A DNA stretch of 64,000 nt from Ophioderma brevispina (GCA_023653785.1 JAMKCH010005363.1:1-64000); one strand, 5' to 3'. Shown: positions 11,801 to 22,884, counted from the stretch's first letter. Notes: generated from the letters alone by a model not told the origin. Numbers and translations: made by a program.

Positions 11801-12415
11801 TAGTACCAGGAAGAAAGAACTTCAGAGATTATTAGGTATGGCTGGTATTTACAGGAAGTTTTGTCCAAACTTTTAAGATAGAGGGCCATAGTCCTTTGAC
11901 AATTTGATGCCAAAACTGTCAAATTTGTTTGGTCGCAGGAATGTGAAATTGGTTTCAAGAACATCAAAGCCATATTGATTAGTGTGAACCAAGTTCTGTT
12001 GCACCAGACTTTCAGAATCAATTCAATGTGGGCCATAGAGCCGGGACATAGGGTTGTGGTGGAGTTCTTATTTGCAAGAAGGAGAGAGAAGACGCAAATA
12101 GAACACCCTATTTCGTGTTTCTCCAAGAAGTTTAACAAGCACCAAAGAAAGAATCCACTTTGAGGAGGAGTGTCTTGCTCTGAATTTGGCATAGGGCATT
12201 TTGATGTATATTTGGGCACCACAGTGCACCCAGTGCTGTTTTCACAGATCACAACCCACTCACCTTCATCCACAGGATGAAAACAAGAATCAGAATCAGA
12301 GGCTAGTGCGGTGGAGTTTGACCTTGCACGAGTACAACCTTTAGAACATCATGCACCTCAAAGGCAAAGATAATGTGTTGGCTGATGCCTTATCCAGGAA
12401 TTGTTTAGTTTGTCA
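11800..12415 (+). pseudogene. RNase H of the LTR element
   Basis: The phrases HPISCFSKKFNKHQRKNP near 12103-12155, DHNPLTF-type near 12247-12275, and HLKGKDNVLADALSR near 12354-12400 (GKDN at 12363 onward) form the standard Ty3/gypsy RNase H and its C-terminal ADALSR. It is followed by a short non-coding stretch, a purine tract (gaaggggga, 12542-12553) and the 3' LTR. No integrase follows it, which confirms the altered domain order. Frames are broken. Confidence 0.9.
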
Positions 12416-12541
12416 GAAACAAGTAACGTTTTAAAGAGGGTTAGTGTAACCTTGTGAATAAGTTATGTATATGAAGTTTAAAAATATAAGAGCTTAACTA
12501 GGTAACGAAAGTTTGCTTTTTCAATCAAACTTTCTTTCTTT

Positions 12542-12553
12542 GAAGGGGGAGGG
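12542..12553 (+). promoter_or_regulatory. Polypurine tract
   Basis: A G/A tract directly abuts the TG of the 3' LTR. This is the expected priming site for plus-strand DNA synthesis in an LTR retrotransposon. Confidence 0.8.
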
Positions 12554-13582
12554 TGTTACAGCCCCCAAGAATTAAGCATGATTTATTTACACTTGAGCAA
12601 GATTAATTCATAATATGAGCACATTAAAATATTATAAAAAAATTAGTTCTAAATAATATATATAAAATTTTACCGGTGGTGCATACTGGTGTGTAGTATA
12701 GCAATTAGAATCAAGAGAACCGCGGAGAAATGTTCTGGAGTTTACTTGAGACTAGGAGGTCCAGACTAGCCTAGCTCAAGGTGATATGTGTCTGGCCAAA
12801 GGTGGCGCACTGCTGTGTAATTACACAGTCAGTGAGGTAGCTGTAGAGATCCCAAAATCTATAACGTTAACATGTGGAATGGTAGGGCATTTCCAGACTT
12901 ATGAAGTAATGATGATATATTTAGCACCATGACTTCATATTAGAGAGGACTAGATCCTTCTAGAAATGTGTGAGAGGATATATAAAGCCCTGGTGAGAGC
13001 AAAGGGGGCAGGAGTATTAAAACATCGTGCCAAGTTATTAGCAGAGTATTACAAATCGTGTACCAGTTAGTAGCAGTGTTTCTAAAGTATAGTTTTGACA
13101 GGACAAATCACAGTCCAGGAAAAGTCTTCCATATAGTGGACATTGTCATAGTAGTCTCAGCTCCAGCAGTGGTCGACTGTCTTCGGTTTGTCAAAACAAA
13201 GTGGTGTTTACGAGGACAAGTCATCCTGTGGACACGTCCCCACTATTGAATGCAAGTTAGTTTTTGCCGATGGCAATTCGCCAGGACTTTTGCAAGTTAA
13301 ATTCTTTATAGTAATCTTGCTTCAGCCAATCGCGGCACACACCAGGTTGTAAGTTTAGTAGTTCATTATTAACAACTTGATATTTAGAGATTAATCTTTG
13401 ATGATTGATACCAATTGTTGTTTGATTGAGATTGATCTAGCCACACAATTAAACTAAATAACATTGTTCTTAAAATTAAGTAATCCAGCGGTCGCAGTGT
13501 GGTATTGTATAGTTATTCAGGAGTTTTGAATCGTAGGTTTGAGGTGGTGGTTTGTTGGCCTGGTCAGGTGGTGACCGTAACA
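12554..13582 (+). repeat. 3' long terminal repeat
   Basis: It starts TGTTACAGCCCCC and ends GTGACCGTAACA, giving the TG...CA ends of an LTR with a short inverted terminus (TGTTAC/GTAACA). It is similar throughout to 5755-6871. The CTTAC target duplication follows at 13583-13587. Confidence 0.92.
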
Positions 13583-13587
13583 CTTAC

Positions 13588-13723
13588 CAACAATATATAG
13601 TAAACCTTTAATGCACAAAAAATTAAAAAATATTCAGAAAATAAGAATTAGCTTATTCGTAAAGGAAGAGGGAAACACCTTTTCTTAAATTTGAAAATAA
13701 CAAAAGTAAAAAACACAACTAAA

Positions 13724-13778
<55 letters not shown>

Positions 13779-14360
13779 GTGTGTGAAATGGAACCCACGC
13801 GAATCATTTCGGGAATTAATTTATATTTATTGTCGCACCTTAATTTTGGAGAAAAAAACGACTCGTACTTCAATTTTTATTACCTTGTTATTTTTATTTT
13901 TCTTCCTCTCTTTCCTTTAATTTTTTCTTCTCCCCCCCCCCCCCCTCATTTCCCGCGAGGATGCAAGATTTTCCGTAAGGAGCTTTCCTCCCAAATTCCC
14001 CACTTTTTCCTCCCGCCACGGCGCACCTGCTCGCACATGTTGTTCTAACTGTTTTATCTAGGAAATTAACTTCATTTGTATGGTACAGTGATGTTCCGTA
14101 GTCATTTTTGCTTTTTGTGGCATCGGGTACCCCATTAGGGCCATAGAGTTATAGGCTAAAATGAGCAGTCTACTTCTTTACTCTTGGGATTTTAAGACAA
14201 ATCAACAACGAAACATTGCTACTGAAGATTTTTTTCGTAACTATCATGCCCATTAATGAATTTTTGTATGTACAATCAGAAAGTGATTTAGTAGATGGAC
14301 AAGCATTATGAATATGCCAAAAACCAAAACAATTGTGTTGAAAATTGAGTACACCCTCTC
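13588..14360. other. Poly-A tract and unassigned sequence
   Basis: An A run of about 45 bp occupies 13731-13775 and a C run lies near 13934-13946. No gene was recognised. The long homopolymers are prone to length error. The A run might be the tail of a retroposed sequence, but no body was identified. Confidence 0.5.
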
Positions 14361-14660
14361 GGGAATATCCTCTTCAGCCTTTAGTACTACTATAGTAATT
14401 GCTGCCGATTCCATAAGGGCTACGATGAAATGTAACTTGGTACAAAGGAGGGGCCGGGTGGGATGACATGTGGGTGATCTCGTTGCGACCTTGTTGACCT
14501 GATGTGACCTTTGACCTCATGTAGTCAAATGTTATCCCTTTCCCGCAAAGCTTGTGTACAAGTATCTGTAGTTCCATTAAAGGCGTATAATGATGTAACT
14601 TGTCGGAAGGAAGCCGGATTAAAGAGTTTTCCAGCTGAGTAGACGGGCGTATTTCGGGCA
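14361..14660. repeat. Short dispersed repeat with DR1 word
   Basis: This AT-poor stretch carries TGACCTTTGACCT at 14505-14517, preceded by 'gaccttgttgacctgatg'. Phrase composition resembles the repeats at 1.7-5.1 kb. No coding potential is seen. Confidence 0.4.
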
Positions 14661-14944
14661 ATTACATATTCAAATGAGCCTAAAATTAATATGCCAAAAT
14701 CTGTGTAATCACTAATTTTTGAACCAGTTTCATTCGATATGCAAAATTTTCACTGCATGCAAACCATTATGGTGCGCATCTTTCCTTCTTCTTCTTTGAA
14801 CAATTTCAAAATTTGTGATACATGCTGCTTAGGAATGCAACTAGCTATTAATATGCTTAATTGCTGTAATCGCTTAAACATACATCGGATATGCAAAATC
14901 CCTTTACTACGTGAAAAACGACAATGGCATACATCTTGTGTGTG
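14661..14944. other. Unassigned sequence
   Basis: No recognisable gene or repeat was found in this AT-rich spacer before the G-rich minisatellite block. Confidence 0.5.
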
Positions 14945-16590
14945 AATATATGGAGGGGGAAGGGAGTGTTAGGGAGGTGAAGCTGGGGTGTTGGGGAGTG
15001 AGACAGTGTGGGGTGTTGGGGAGAGGGGAAGAAAGGGGGGTGTGTGTGTTAGGTTTAGGATGAAAGTTTGGGGTGTTGGGGAAGGTATGGGGTGTTGGGA
15101 GGGGTAGCAGTCGGGAGTTGTGGTGGGGTCAGGGTGGGTTGCATCGGGGATGGGAAGGTAAGTGCATTGGGGGAAAAGGTTGTGTAAGATATTTGGGGGG
15201 AGGTGGGCATTGGGGAGTGTGGTAAGGTGATTCTTTGTGACCTCATGTCACCTTTGGTGCCATTCATTTGGGGAGGGGTCGGGTTTTTCAGTAGGGGATG
15301 GGTTGGTGGAATTACCTCATGTGACCTTGGTGACCCAATGTGACCATTGGTGACCCCATGGGACCCTTGGTGACCCCATGTGACCTTGGTGACCCCATGT
15401 GACCTTGGTTAACCTTCATATGACCTTGGTGACCCCTGTTGACCTTGGTGACCCTGTTGACCTTGGTGACCCTGTTGACCTTGGTGACCCTGTTGACCTT
15501 GGTGACCCTGTTGACCTTGGTGACCCCCATGTGGACCTTGGTGACCCCCATGACCTTTGTGACCCCATGTGACCTCACCCTCGGTGACCCCATGTGACCT
15601 CGGTGACCCATGGGACCTCGGTGATCCCATGTGACCTCAGTTACCCATGTCATGGGGAAGAGGAGAATGGTGGGTGTTTGTGGAAAGGTGGGGAGGGAAG
15701 TGAAGGTGGGGTGTTTTTAGGAGGGACATGTTGGGGTTTGGGTGACGGTTTGGTGTTTGGGAGGTGGTGGTAGTGCGTCGTGAGGGTGTTTGGGGGCGTC
15801 GGTGAGGGGTGGGTTGGGTGCATCGGGGAAGGGTGATCGGGAAGGCAAGGTGATTGGGGAGGGGCATGGTAGATAGTTGGAGGGGTGTGGTATATAGTTG
15901 GGAGGGTGCATCAGGGAGGGGGTTGTTGATCTTTGTGACCTTATGAGTGACCTTTGACCTCAATGTCACCTTTGGTGCCATTCAATTGGGAGGGGTCGGG
16001 TGCATCAGGCATGAGCGGGGAGGTGCATCATCAGGTGAAATGGTGGATTGACCCTCAATTGTGAACCATGGTGGCCTCATGTGACCCTTAGTGACTCCAT
16101 TTACCTTGGGCCCCAGTACCTTGGTGACCCGTGTACCTTTTTGACCACCCATTAACCTCGGGGACCCCATTGACCTCAGTGAACCCCCCAGGAACCTCAA
16201 TGACCCCAATGTCATTGGGGAAAGGCTGGTTTGTTAGGGAGGAGGAAGGGGGAGGTGTTGGGGAAGGGTGGATGTTTGTGGAGGGGGAAGGGTGGGATGG
16301 GGATGTGAAGGGTGGGGTGTTTAAGAGGGAACAGGGTAGGGTTTTTGGGGAAGGTTGGGGTGTTGGGGAGTGGTTGAGGTGCATCGGGGAGGGGTTGGGT
16401 TCGTCGGTGAGAGGTCCGGGTGGGTTCATCGGGAGGGGGCAGGGTCAAGTTCAAATTGGGGATGGGACGGGGTGGATGTGATCTTGTACTTTATCATGTG
16501 ACCTTTTGTGACCTCATGTCACCTTTTTGGTGCCATTCATTGGGAAGGGGTCGGGTGCATCCGGGCAGGAGCGGGGAGGGAAAGCTATTT
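14945..16590. repeat. G-rich and TGACC minisatellite block
   Basis: Two interleaved motifs make up the block. One is a G-rich tract of 'gggtgttggggagg'-type words (14950-15200, 15650-15920, 16200-16460). The other is an array of 'tgaccttggtgacccc(at)g' words at 15312-15645, containing a tighter run of 'tgttgaccttggtgaccc' at about 15435-15525 with an 18-bp period. Long open frames in this block simply reflect the repeat period (GHQGQQ-like translations) and are not taken as genes. A DR1 word lies at 15948-15960. Confidence 0.85.
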
Positions 16591-16622
16591 TTTATGAACA
16601 AAAATTAGCTTTTTCAAATAAA

Positions 16623-18230
16623 GCTATTAACCCTAACAAGAACGAGATGCATTCAAAGCATGAATCCTTGGTACCGGTCGGAAATTGCATCTCATTGCAT
16701 CTTCGGCCGGCAACAACTATTTTTTGTCGCGACATGACTCTCTCATGTCTTTTAAATGCATCTGGACGTCTTCCCGGAAAATACGCGATGCTGTTAATGC
16801 ATCTGGACTCTTCCCCGGAAATGACGTGATGCTTTTTTTAAATGCATCTGGACGTCTTCTCCCGGAAAAGTGACGCGAATTGCTTTTTCATTGCATCTGG
16901 GACCGTTTTGCCCGCAGAAGATCGAAATTACGAAACAATGCTTCTAATTGCATCTCGGACGATCCCCGCAGAAGCTCTAACTTGGTGGTGCAATGCTCTA
17001 ATTGCATCTCCGCGTCTTCCTGGAAAGTGACGCGATGCTTTTCATTGCATCTCGGACTTCTTCCCGGATTAATGGCGCTTTTGCTTTTCATTGCATTTGG
17101 GCCATTTACCGGCTAGGTATTGCAAACAAAGTAGAGCCAGTCAGATTCATACAAACCATTTTGATGAACACCCCAATTTGACTTCCTTTTTAAAAGTTCA
17201 ACATGCCCTTGCCACTCGTTGTGATAAAAAAAAAAAAAAGCGAACAACCGGCCAAAAATTGAGGGAATCCTTTTAGAAACGTTTCATATATAGTCCCCTG
17301 GAGCAAATGAGGTCATTCCATTCATTTTCCGTCAAGCGGCTAACGGCACAACGCATTCAGCGCATGACGGAATCAATTGTATACCTCATTTGCATCTATT
17401 TAGACTTTCATATGAACGTCTACCACGCTTTGCCAAGCCCTTACGGCCTATGCATAGCACGGCCCTTTTATGGCAAAGGGCGTAACTCGAGTTTACACTT
17501 TGCCTTGAACGGGTTGTCCTGCAAAAACCAATGCATTTTGGAATACATATTTTTTGTAAAAATATTTAGCATACTTAGGCTCAGGAACATTTAAAAAGAT
17601 GCATTGGTTTTGCAGGTGGGCCCTTCAAGGCAAGGGCGTACTCAAGTTAACGCCCTCGTTGCCATAAAGGGCCGAGCACGTAGTTGGCGAAGAATAAACT
17701 TGCTTGCGTAAACTTTTTACCTATATAGGCCTTAATGATCGTCATATTTCGCTGTTACCAATGAATTTTGTTAGAATCAATTGCTCTAGTTACATTTAAA
17801 ATGCGTCTAATATGATTTTGGACGTTTTCCGCTCGCTGGACGCTTTTGGTTCTTCATTGCATCTCTGCCGTTTTTCCCCGCAGAAGGTGCAGCCTTTCAT
17901 TTGCATCTCGGCCGTTTTCCCTCCCCGCAGAAGGTTCAATGCTTTTCATTGCCTCTGGGACGTCTTCCCGGAAAATGACGCGATGCTTTTCATGGCATCT
18001 GGTACGTCTTCCCGGAAAATGATGCGATGCTATTCATTGCATCTCGGCCGTTTAGCGACTTAACGCTACTTATTCTTGTGCCGGGAAAACGGCCGAGATG
18101 CACTAAATGCAAAATTTTGCAAAAAAATCTTCTCCTTGCATCTGGGACGTTAACCAAAAAATTAAAATGCTTTTAAATGCCTCTGGGACATGTCCCGCAA
18201 AAAACGACCCGTCCCTGTTAGGTTAATAGC
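16623..18230. mobile_element. TIR-bounded block of ~45-55 bp repeats with central hairpin
   Basis: The ends are inverted: gctattaaccctaacaag at 16623-16640 and ctgttaggttaatagcc near 18214-18231, with TTAA at 16627-16630 and 18223-18226. Inside, units of about 42-58 bp built on 'ttgcatctcggacgtcttcccggaa' repeat about nine times at 16680-17110 and about eight times at 17800-18200. Between the two arrays sits a large inverted repeat (17450-17685). No transposase was seen. This looks like a non-autonomous DNA transposon with internal subrepeats. Confidence 0.65.
17450..17685. repeat. Large hairpin (~80-bp arms)
   Basis: The left arm at about 17452-17535 (agcacggccc...tgcaaaaaccaatgcat) is the reverse complement of the right arm at about 17599-17683 (atgcattggttttgca...gggccgagcacg), apart from a few mismatches and indels. 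The AT-rich loop is about 65 bp. It sits in the middle of the subrepeat-bearing element. Confidence 0.85.
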
Positions 18231-18655
18231 CCACTGCATCATTGATGCTCTGGTTCTAATTTACCATTTTTTTTCACTTTTTTTTTTTTTTAAGTTAAAA
18301 TGTAGTAGTAGTATGTTGTAGTAGCATGTTGTAGTTATAGTAGTAGTTGTAGTAGTAGTATAATTTTAATTAAAGTCACTCTTTTACCAATACTAGCCAA
18401 TTCTGTCTGATAGGACAATACTGAAATATACACACACACATTCTAAATGCACACAATGCCTATTAGTTTTAAAAAAAACAACAACACTATACAAAATTTA
18501 AAATATGGCTGATCTACCACCGGTGTCCTGTTGTCACACTTCTCTTAAATAACCCCACCATGCAGGGTGCAATAATGGGCCTGACAACGCCCGCGGGTGA
18601 ACGTAAACACATCATGGAACAGCCAAAAATATTAACATAATTATAATTAAGCATA
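18231..18655. repeat. GTA/TTG microsatellite and spacer
   Basis: A (GTA)n-type run with interruptions occupies about 18301-18362, preceded by a T run. The rest of the stretch is unassigned. Confidence 0.6.
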
Positions 18656-18664
18656 TACGTACGT

Positions 18665-19012
18665 GTTGTTCCTATAAACACCCCTGCTCTAATAAACGCC
18701 CCCCTGCGATTTTTTGTTAAAACCATTCAGAACATGATTTAAGCTTCCCTAAAATCACAGATTTAATGCCGGACTGTCATACTCCATACATAATGCTGTT
18801 GGGCACAGTTGTAATAGTTTAATTGTAGGAACTTTGACTGGAGTGCGAAAACCTCGTCCCCCTGCTCGTTCATTTGTATTATTTGGTAATCCCGAGCGAA
18901 AATAAGCGTGTGAGGTGATTTTTGTGGGATTTTGACTTTCCATTTTTTGACTGTAATAAATGCCCTCCCTTTAAAGTGCACCAACCCCGGGGCGTTTATT
19001 AGAACAATACGG
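18665..19012. mobile_element. MITE-like element with CTAATAAACGCCCC inverted ends
   Basis: CTAATAAACGCCCC at 18689-18702 is perfectly inverted at 18989-19002 (ggggcgtttattag). Pairing extends partly outward (tgttcctataaacacccc versus a TATTGTT phrase). The size is about 350 bp with no coding potential. Target duplication was not determined. Confidence 0.6.
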
Positions 19013-19906
19013 TAGATCACAAATCTAAAATTGATATAAACAATTTGTTTTATGTAAGTAAGAATGTTATTGCAACTTTGCAGTTTTATAACAAAGACTG
19101 CCGTCAGACATAATAAATGAGAATTTATCATTGTCAGCTTTAGATCATGCAGATTGGTTGAATATGAGCAATATTAAAAAGTGAGATCTGATGGTTAGTC
19201 ATAAGCAGAACAGACCATAAAACAGTGAACTCATCTTCTCTACACAGTCCACTTACATAACGTCACACTTTTCTATTATTCACTGGAGTGTTTCTGTAAT
19301 GTCCAGTTTTCATGGCGATTGGAGAGCGCAACCAGCCCTAAAAGAGCTAACGCAAGCCTATTACATTCTTCAAAAGGTACTACATAATTGGGCAGTCCAT
19401 GTGTAGATTTAAACTTATGATAGTAATTAATGTATTACGACATTTGTCTTGTTCTCTTATCATAAAATAGCCTCTTTCCCAACGATTTTCGGAGAAAGAT
19501 TTTGGCACCATATACACTGATTGACCAAATTACGAGTACCATCTTGTTTCACAAGGGGTCAATTGATTCACATCAAACTTAGCAACCAACATTTTTACTT
19601 TTTTACACCAATATGTGTGCACATTTCTTCATGTCACTCACTTGTGTACATGGTCCTTGGGTAGTGTTCCACATTTTGGTGACCTCATGTGACCTTGGGA
19701 CTTGTTTGAACTTTGTTCCCATTCACAACCGCAAAGGCAGACGACACATGCGATTGATGAATGCTGTATTTTTTTTCACAAATGCACCTTTGGGATATTT
19801 CAATTTTGGGGGGTTGTGTTTATTCCCATAGTCCTTTATACAGGGACTGATTGTATTTTGTCGATTAAGTAGAATACAATCACACAAGCATTATGTCTTG
19901 CCATAA
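19013..19906. other. Unassigned sequence
   Basis: No gene was recognised. A phrase near 19725-19765 (cgcaaaggcagacgacaca) resembles the ends of the 24.06-24.8 kb repeat, so a decayed copy of that family may be present. Confidence 0.45.
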
Positions 19907-20100
19907 CCCCAGTGGGGTGTTTCCATAAGGTGCACCCTTTTTCTGACATACTTTTTCTGACACCCTATGATTCGGAACCTTAACTGACCTTAACAGAATA
20001 AACCACACGTTTATGTGTTTATTCCGTTAAGGTTTTCCGAATTCATAGGGGTTCAGAAAAGTATTTAGAAAAGGGTGTCCTTATGGAAACACCACTCCAG
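19907..20100. mobile_element. Foldback MITE (hairpin family A)
   Basis: The whole ~194 bp folds on itself. The left arm 'gtggggtgtttccataagg...accctttttctgac' pairs with the right arm '...aagggtgtccttatggaaacaccac', meeting around 'ttaaccttaac/gttaaggtt' near 20000. No coding potential is present. A related hairpin lies at 22561-22697. Confidence 0.8.
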
Positions 20101-21125
20101 TGCATGTTTCAAAAGAACTTTAAACGGAAGTGTGATGACCGCTTGGGACTGAGTGAGATTGAGAGTGGGATAATCAAGGTCGTAGCAATTGTTTTATTAG
20201 CGGATGTGTGAAATGGGTCTCTGAGGATCAGGCAGTGATGTTACTACAAAGTATGTAACATTCATGGCTAGAAAACTTTAGTATTAGTAAAGCAAACACA
20301 AATATGTGCAATGCTGACTCATTGTCGTCATTAAATATAAAACGGTCATGGTTAATTCCTAATCAATTAATAACTCGCCAATTATTGACACTTTACTCCT
20401 CCACACTGGAAATAAATAAGGAAAAATGAATGAGTCTACAAAGGAAAAAAAACAATAAGAATTCAGAATTCTAAGTTTGTGTAAATAGGCCAAATTTAAA
20501 TAATTCACACTAGAAGATGCATCATGCATGTCCCAATTATAGGCCATAACCTTAAGATCCACATTATAGCAGGAAAGTTTTTATTCATATTTTAGTCAAG
20601 AACAATGTCAACCTTATAAACCACTTTACTATACTAATTTTAGATTTATGTTTTAGTCAATAGCATTATCAACAAACAAAACAGTTTGAGTATGTTACTA
20701 TTTACATGGTATTTATCAACTAGCAATAAATTCAATATAGCTACAATGAATAAAAAAGCTACATCTACATTACGCATTTGCATTTTATATCCATTATGAT
20801 GTATTGAAATTCAAATACCAGCTATTAAAGCAATAATGTGCGATTTGTTGAGAATAAGACAAATGTTTAAAAGTAAAAAAATCACAAATTTCACTTATAA
20901 GATCCGAAGAACCAGAAAATTTACAAAAAGTTTCATGAAAAATCACCTTATAGATCAATCTGATGGCAGGCATCACTGCAGTGTCCCAAGACCAGGAGTT
21001 CATACACGGACTAGCTATGTGCACATTCTATTATAATAACTACTACTACTACAATCCGCACATAGGAAAATTTACAGCTAATAAACCACTTAGAATTTTA
21101 CTTCATTAACAAGGCTAGGCATACC
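20101..21125. other. Unassigned AT-rich sequence
   Basis: No gene or known repeat was recognised. A few tandem TAC triplets occur near 21040. Short open frames have no motif support. Confidence 0.5.
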
Positions 21126-21560
21126 TAGATTTTAGGGTGCAGTACACGAACATCTCACAGCTGTTTGACCCCGTGCAAATTGTCTCTTTAATTTTTAGAG
21201 CACTTCTAAATAGCGGCGACACAAATTTGACAACAGATATAAGTAGGGACATGCAAGAGCTATTATCTCTCCAAAAATCAGAAAAAATCCATTGCAGGAA
21301 TCTCGCCATATAGGCCTACAAAGGTCATGATTTGTATGTTATAGCGCCCTCTATATGCCCATTTTCCATAGAGAGACGTGTTGAACTAGATTTTTAATGA
21401 AAATCATATTTGCCCGCAGTGAAATTTCGTCAAATTTACACAGGATAAAGTCAGTGGTATAAATAATCCAAATTATTTGTCAAAAGTGTGTCGCCATTGA
21501 TATTTTTTGTTGTATTCCGGTTTTGTCAAAATAAATGAGACTTTCAAACAACTGTAATCT
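21126..21560. repeat. Dispersed repeat family B, copy 1
   Basis: From 'agctgtttgacccc' near 21161 this matches 37286-37680 closely. Shared phrases are 'gatataagtagggacatgcaagagctatta', shared in pieces, 'tataggcctacaaaggtcat', 'atagcgccctct' and 'aataaatgagactttcaaaca'. A partial inverted copy lies at 37690-37950 and a fragment near 24873-24968. No coding potential was found, and the family is not assigned to a known superfamily. Confidence 0.8.
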
Positions 21561-21731
21561 CTCATTTGTGCCAAGTCCTTAGTCTTTAACTACTACTAAC
21601 TTTTCAAGGCTAGGTACTAGGGGCTGACAAAACACAGTTCATTCCCTTGGTATAAAATGGCTGGTCTTTCTCAGAATTTGTCCAAAACATAAGACAAATG
21701 CATTGTTTTTGACAAATATTATTTGAGTCTG

Positions 21732-22310
21732 TTGAATAAAATGTTTGATTATGTTTTAAGTATTGACCATCTGAATGATCTTTGCAGGTGATGTATTACA
21801 GTCTACAGTTGCCAATCCTCATTCGGCTAGAGCTCAATACATACAAGAACAGACCCAGACAACTAACACAGAGAGTAGGATGTTGAATAAAATGTTTGAT
21901 TATGTTCAAAGTATTGACCGCCTGAATGATCTCATTGCAGGTGATGTATTACAGTCTACAGTTGCCAATCCTCATTCGGCTAGAGCTCAATACGTACAAG
22001 AACAGACCCAGACAACTAACACAAAGAATAGGATGTTGAATAAAATGTTTGATTATATTGCAGGTGATGTATTACAGTCTACAGTTGCCAATCCTCATTC
22101 GGCTAGAGCTCAATACGTTCAAGAACAGACCCAGACAACTAACACAAAGAGTAGGATGTTGAATAAAATGTTTGATTATGTTCAAAGTATTGACCATCTG
22201 AATGATCTCGTTGCAGGTGATGTATTACAGTCTACAGTTGCCAATCCTCATTCAGCTAGAGCTCAATACGTTCAAGAACAGACCCAGACTACTAACACAA
22301 AAAAATAGGA
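21732..22310 (+). repeat. Fourfold tandem duplication of an exon-like unit
   Basis: Four near-identical units start at 21732, 21883, 22036 and 22159 (lengths about 151, 153, 123 and 151 bp). The third lacks about 30 bp covering 'gttcaaagtattgaccatctgaatgatctc'. Each unit contains 'ttgcag' followed by the same coding-like stretch (GDVLQSTVANPHSARAQY...EQTQTTNTK). The array stays open in one frame from 21775. Units differ by only a few substitutions, so the amplification is recent or is an assembly artefact. The 3' unit runs into the unique part of an exon of the ADP-ribosylglycohydrolase-like gene. Confidence 0.85.
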
Positions 22311-22382
22311 TAAGAACACCGCTCAGACCACCATTGCAAGCGACTAGCTTAGAGGCTGATGAACTCATGGATAAAATAGTTG
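21775..22382 (+). CDS. Exon(s) 5' of the ADP-ribosylglycohydrolase-like domain, with repeats
   Basis: The repeated 50-residue motif GDVLQSTVANPHSARAQY is followed, after a run of seven A at 22299-22305 that shifts the frame by one, by RTPLRPPLQATSLEADELMDKIV. It ends at a strong donor, gtaagt, starting 22383. In ADP-ribosylglycohydrolases a DK(I/L)VG phrase directly precedes the GAxxGDAxG segment, and the next exon found (36787) begins with exactly such a segment, so I infer these are consecutive exons. The last unit alone (22217-22382, acceptor ttgcag) could be the true exon, with upstream units as duplicated, alternatively spliceable copies. The function of the N-terminal motif is unknown to me. 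The start codon and 5' exons were not found. Confidence 0.55.
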
Positions 22383-22560
22383 GTAAGTTCAAAAGTTTAT
22401 TAGCAACCTGTTGTAGTAAAAATGGTGCAGCTGTTGACTGCATAGATCTTTTCTATATCCAATAATATGAGGCTTCTGGAACAGGTAAGTAGTTGTCAGT
22501 CCAATTGATAAGCTTGCCATTGATGTTATTGTGTAACCAACAAGGAGATAAGGAGAAAAG

Positions 22561-22697
22561 ATGTGGGAGTTCCGTAATCTGACCCATCTGACACACTTTA
22601 TCTGACACACTTATGAATTTGGAAACCTTAATGGAATAAACCTGTGCTTTATTTCGTGAAGGGTTTCAGATGGGTCAGGTTATGGAAACTCACCTCA
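22561..22697. mobile_element. Foldback MITE (hairpin family A, second copy)
   Basis: The arm 'gtgggagttccgtaatctgaccca' pairs with 'tgggtcaggttatggaaactcac' across about 135 bp. The central 'ggaaaccttaatggaataaac' and repeated 'tctgacacac' resemble the 19.9-kb hairpin, including the central ttaa/aataaac stretch. It lies just after the second donor-like gtaagt near 22485. Confidence 0.7.
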
Positions 22698-22884
22698 AAA
22701 TACTGCCACCCAATCCAACAGGTGCATGTGAGGCAAAAAGATTAAGAATTGGCAACATTTCTATGGAAGGAAGTCCGTGCTAATCCCTTTATGGTTTATT
22801 TAATCTTTATTAAATATTTAATCTCCCCCTCTACCTTTTCATTTATATATTTCTTTTCCAGTTCCTGTTTAGGAAATAAATAAA

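Larger units (their letters stand above)
5750..13587 (+). mobile_element. Full-length Ty3/gypsy LTR retrotransposon, Gmr1-like domain order
   Basis: Two direct LTRs (5755-6871 and 12554-13582) flank a degraded gag-pol region and are bounded by a 5-bp target duplication, CTTAC, at 5750-5754 and 13583-13587. The order of recognisable domains is gag, aspartic protease, integrase, reverse transcriptase, RNase H, with RNase H ending just before the polypurine tract and 3' LTR. Integrase upstream of RT is the reverse of most Ty3/gypsy elements and is the arrangement known for the Gmr1 group of deuterostome elements. All coding frames carry stops and frameshifts, so this copy is not autonomous as read. 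Its gag is split by a short TIR element. Confidence 0.93.

Noticed and set aside
11800..12273. 157-residue minus-strand frame
   Set aside because: It is antisense to the RNase H region of the LTR element, where the + strand phrases match a known domain.
15312..15981. Several 70-114 residue open frames (GHQGQQ- and proline-rich)
   Set aside because: They are translations of short-period minisatellites on both strands and in several frames at once, with no independent sign of coding.
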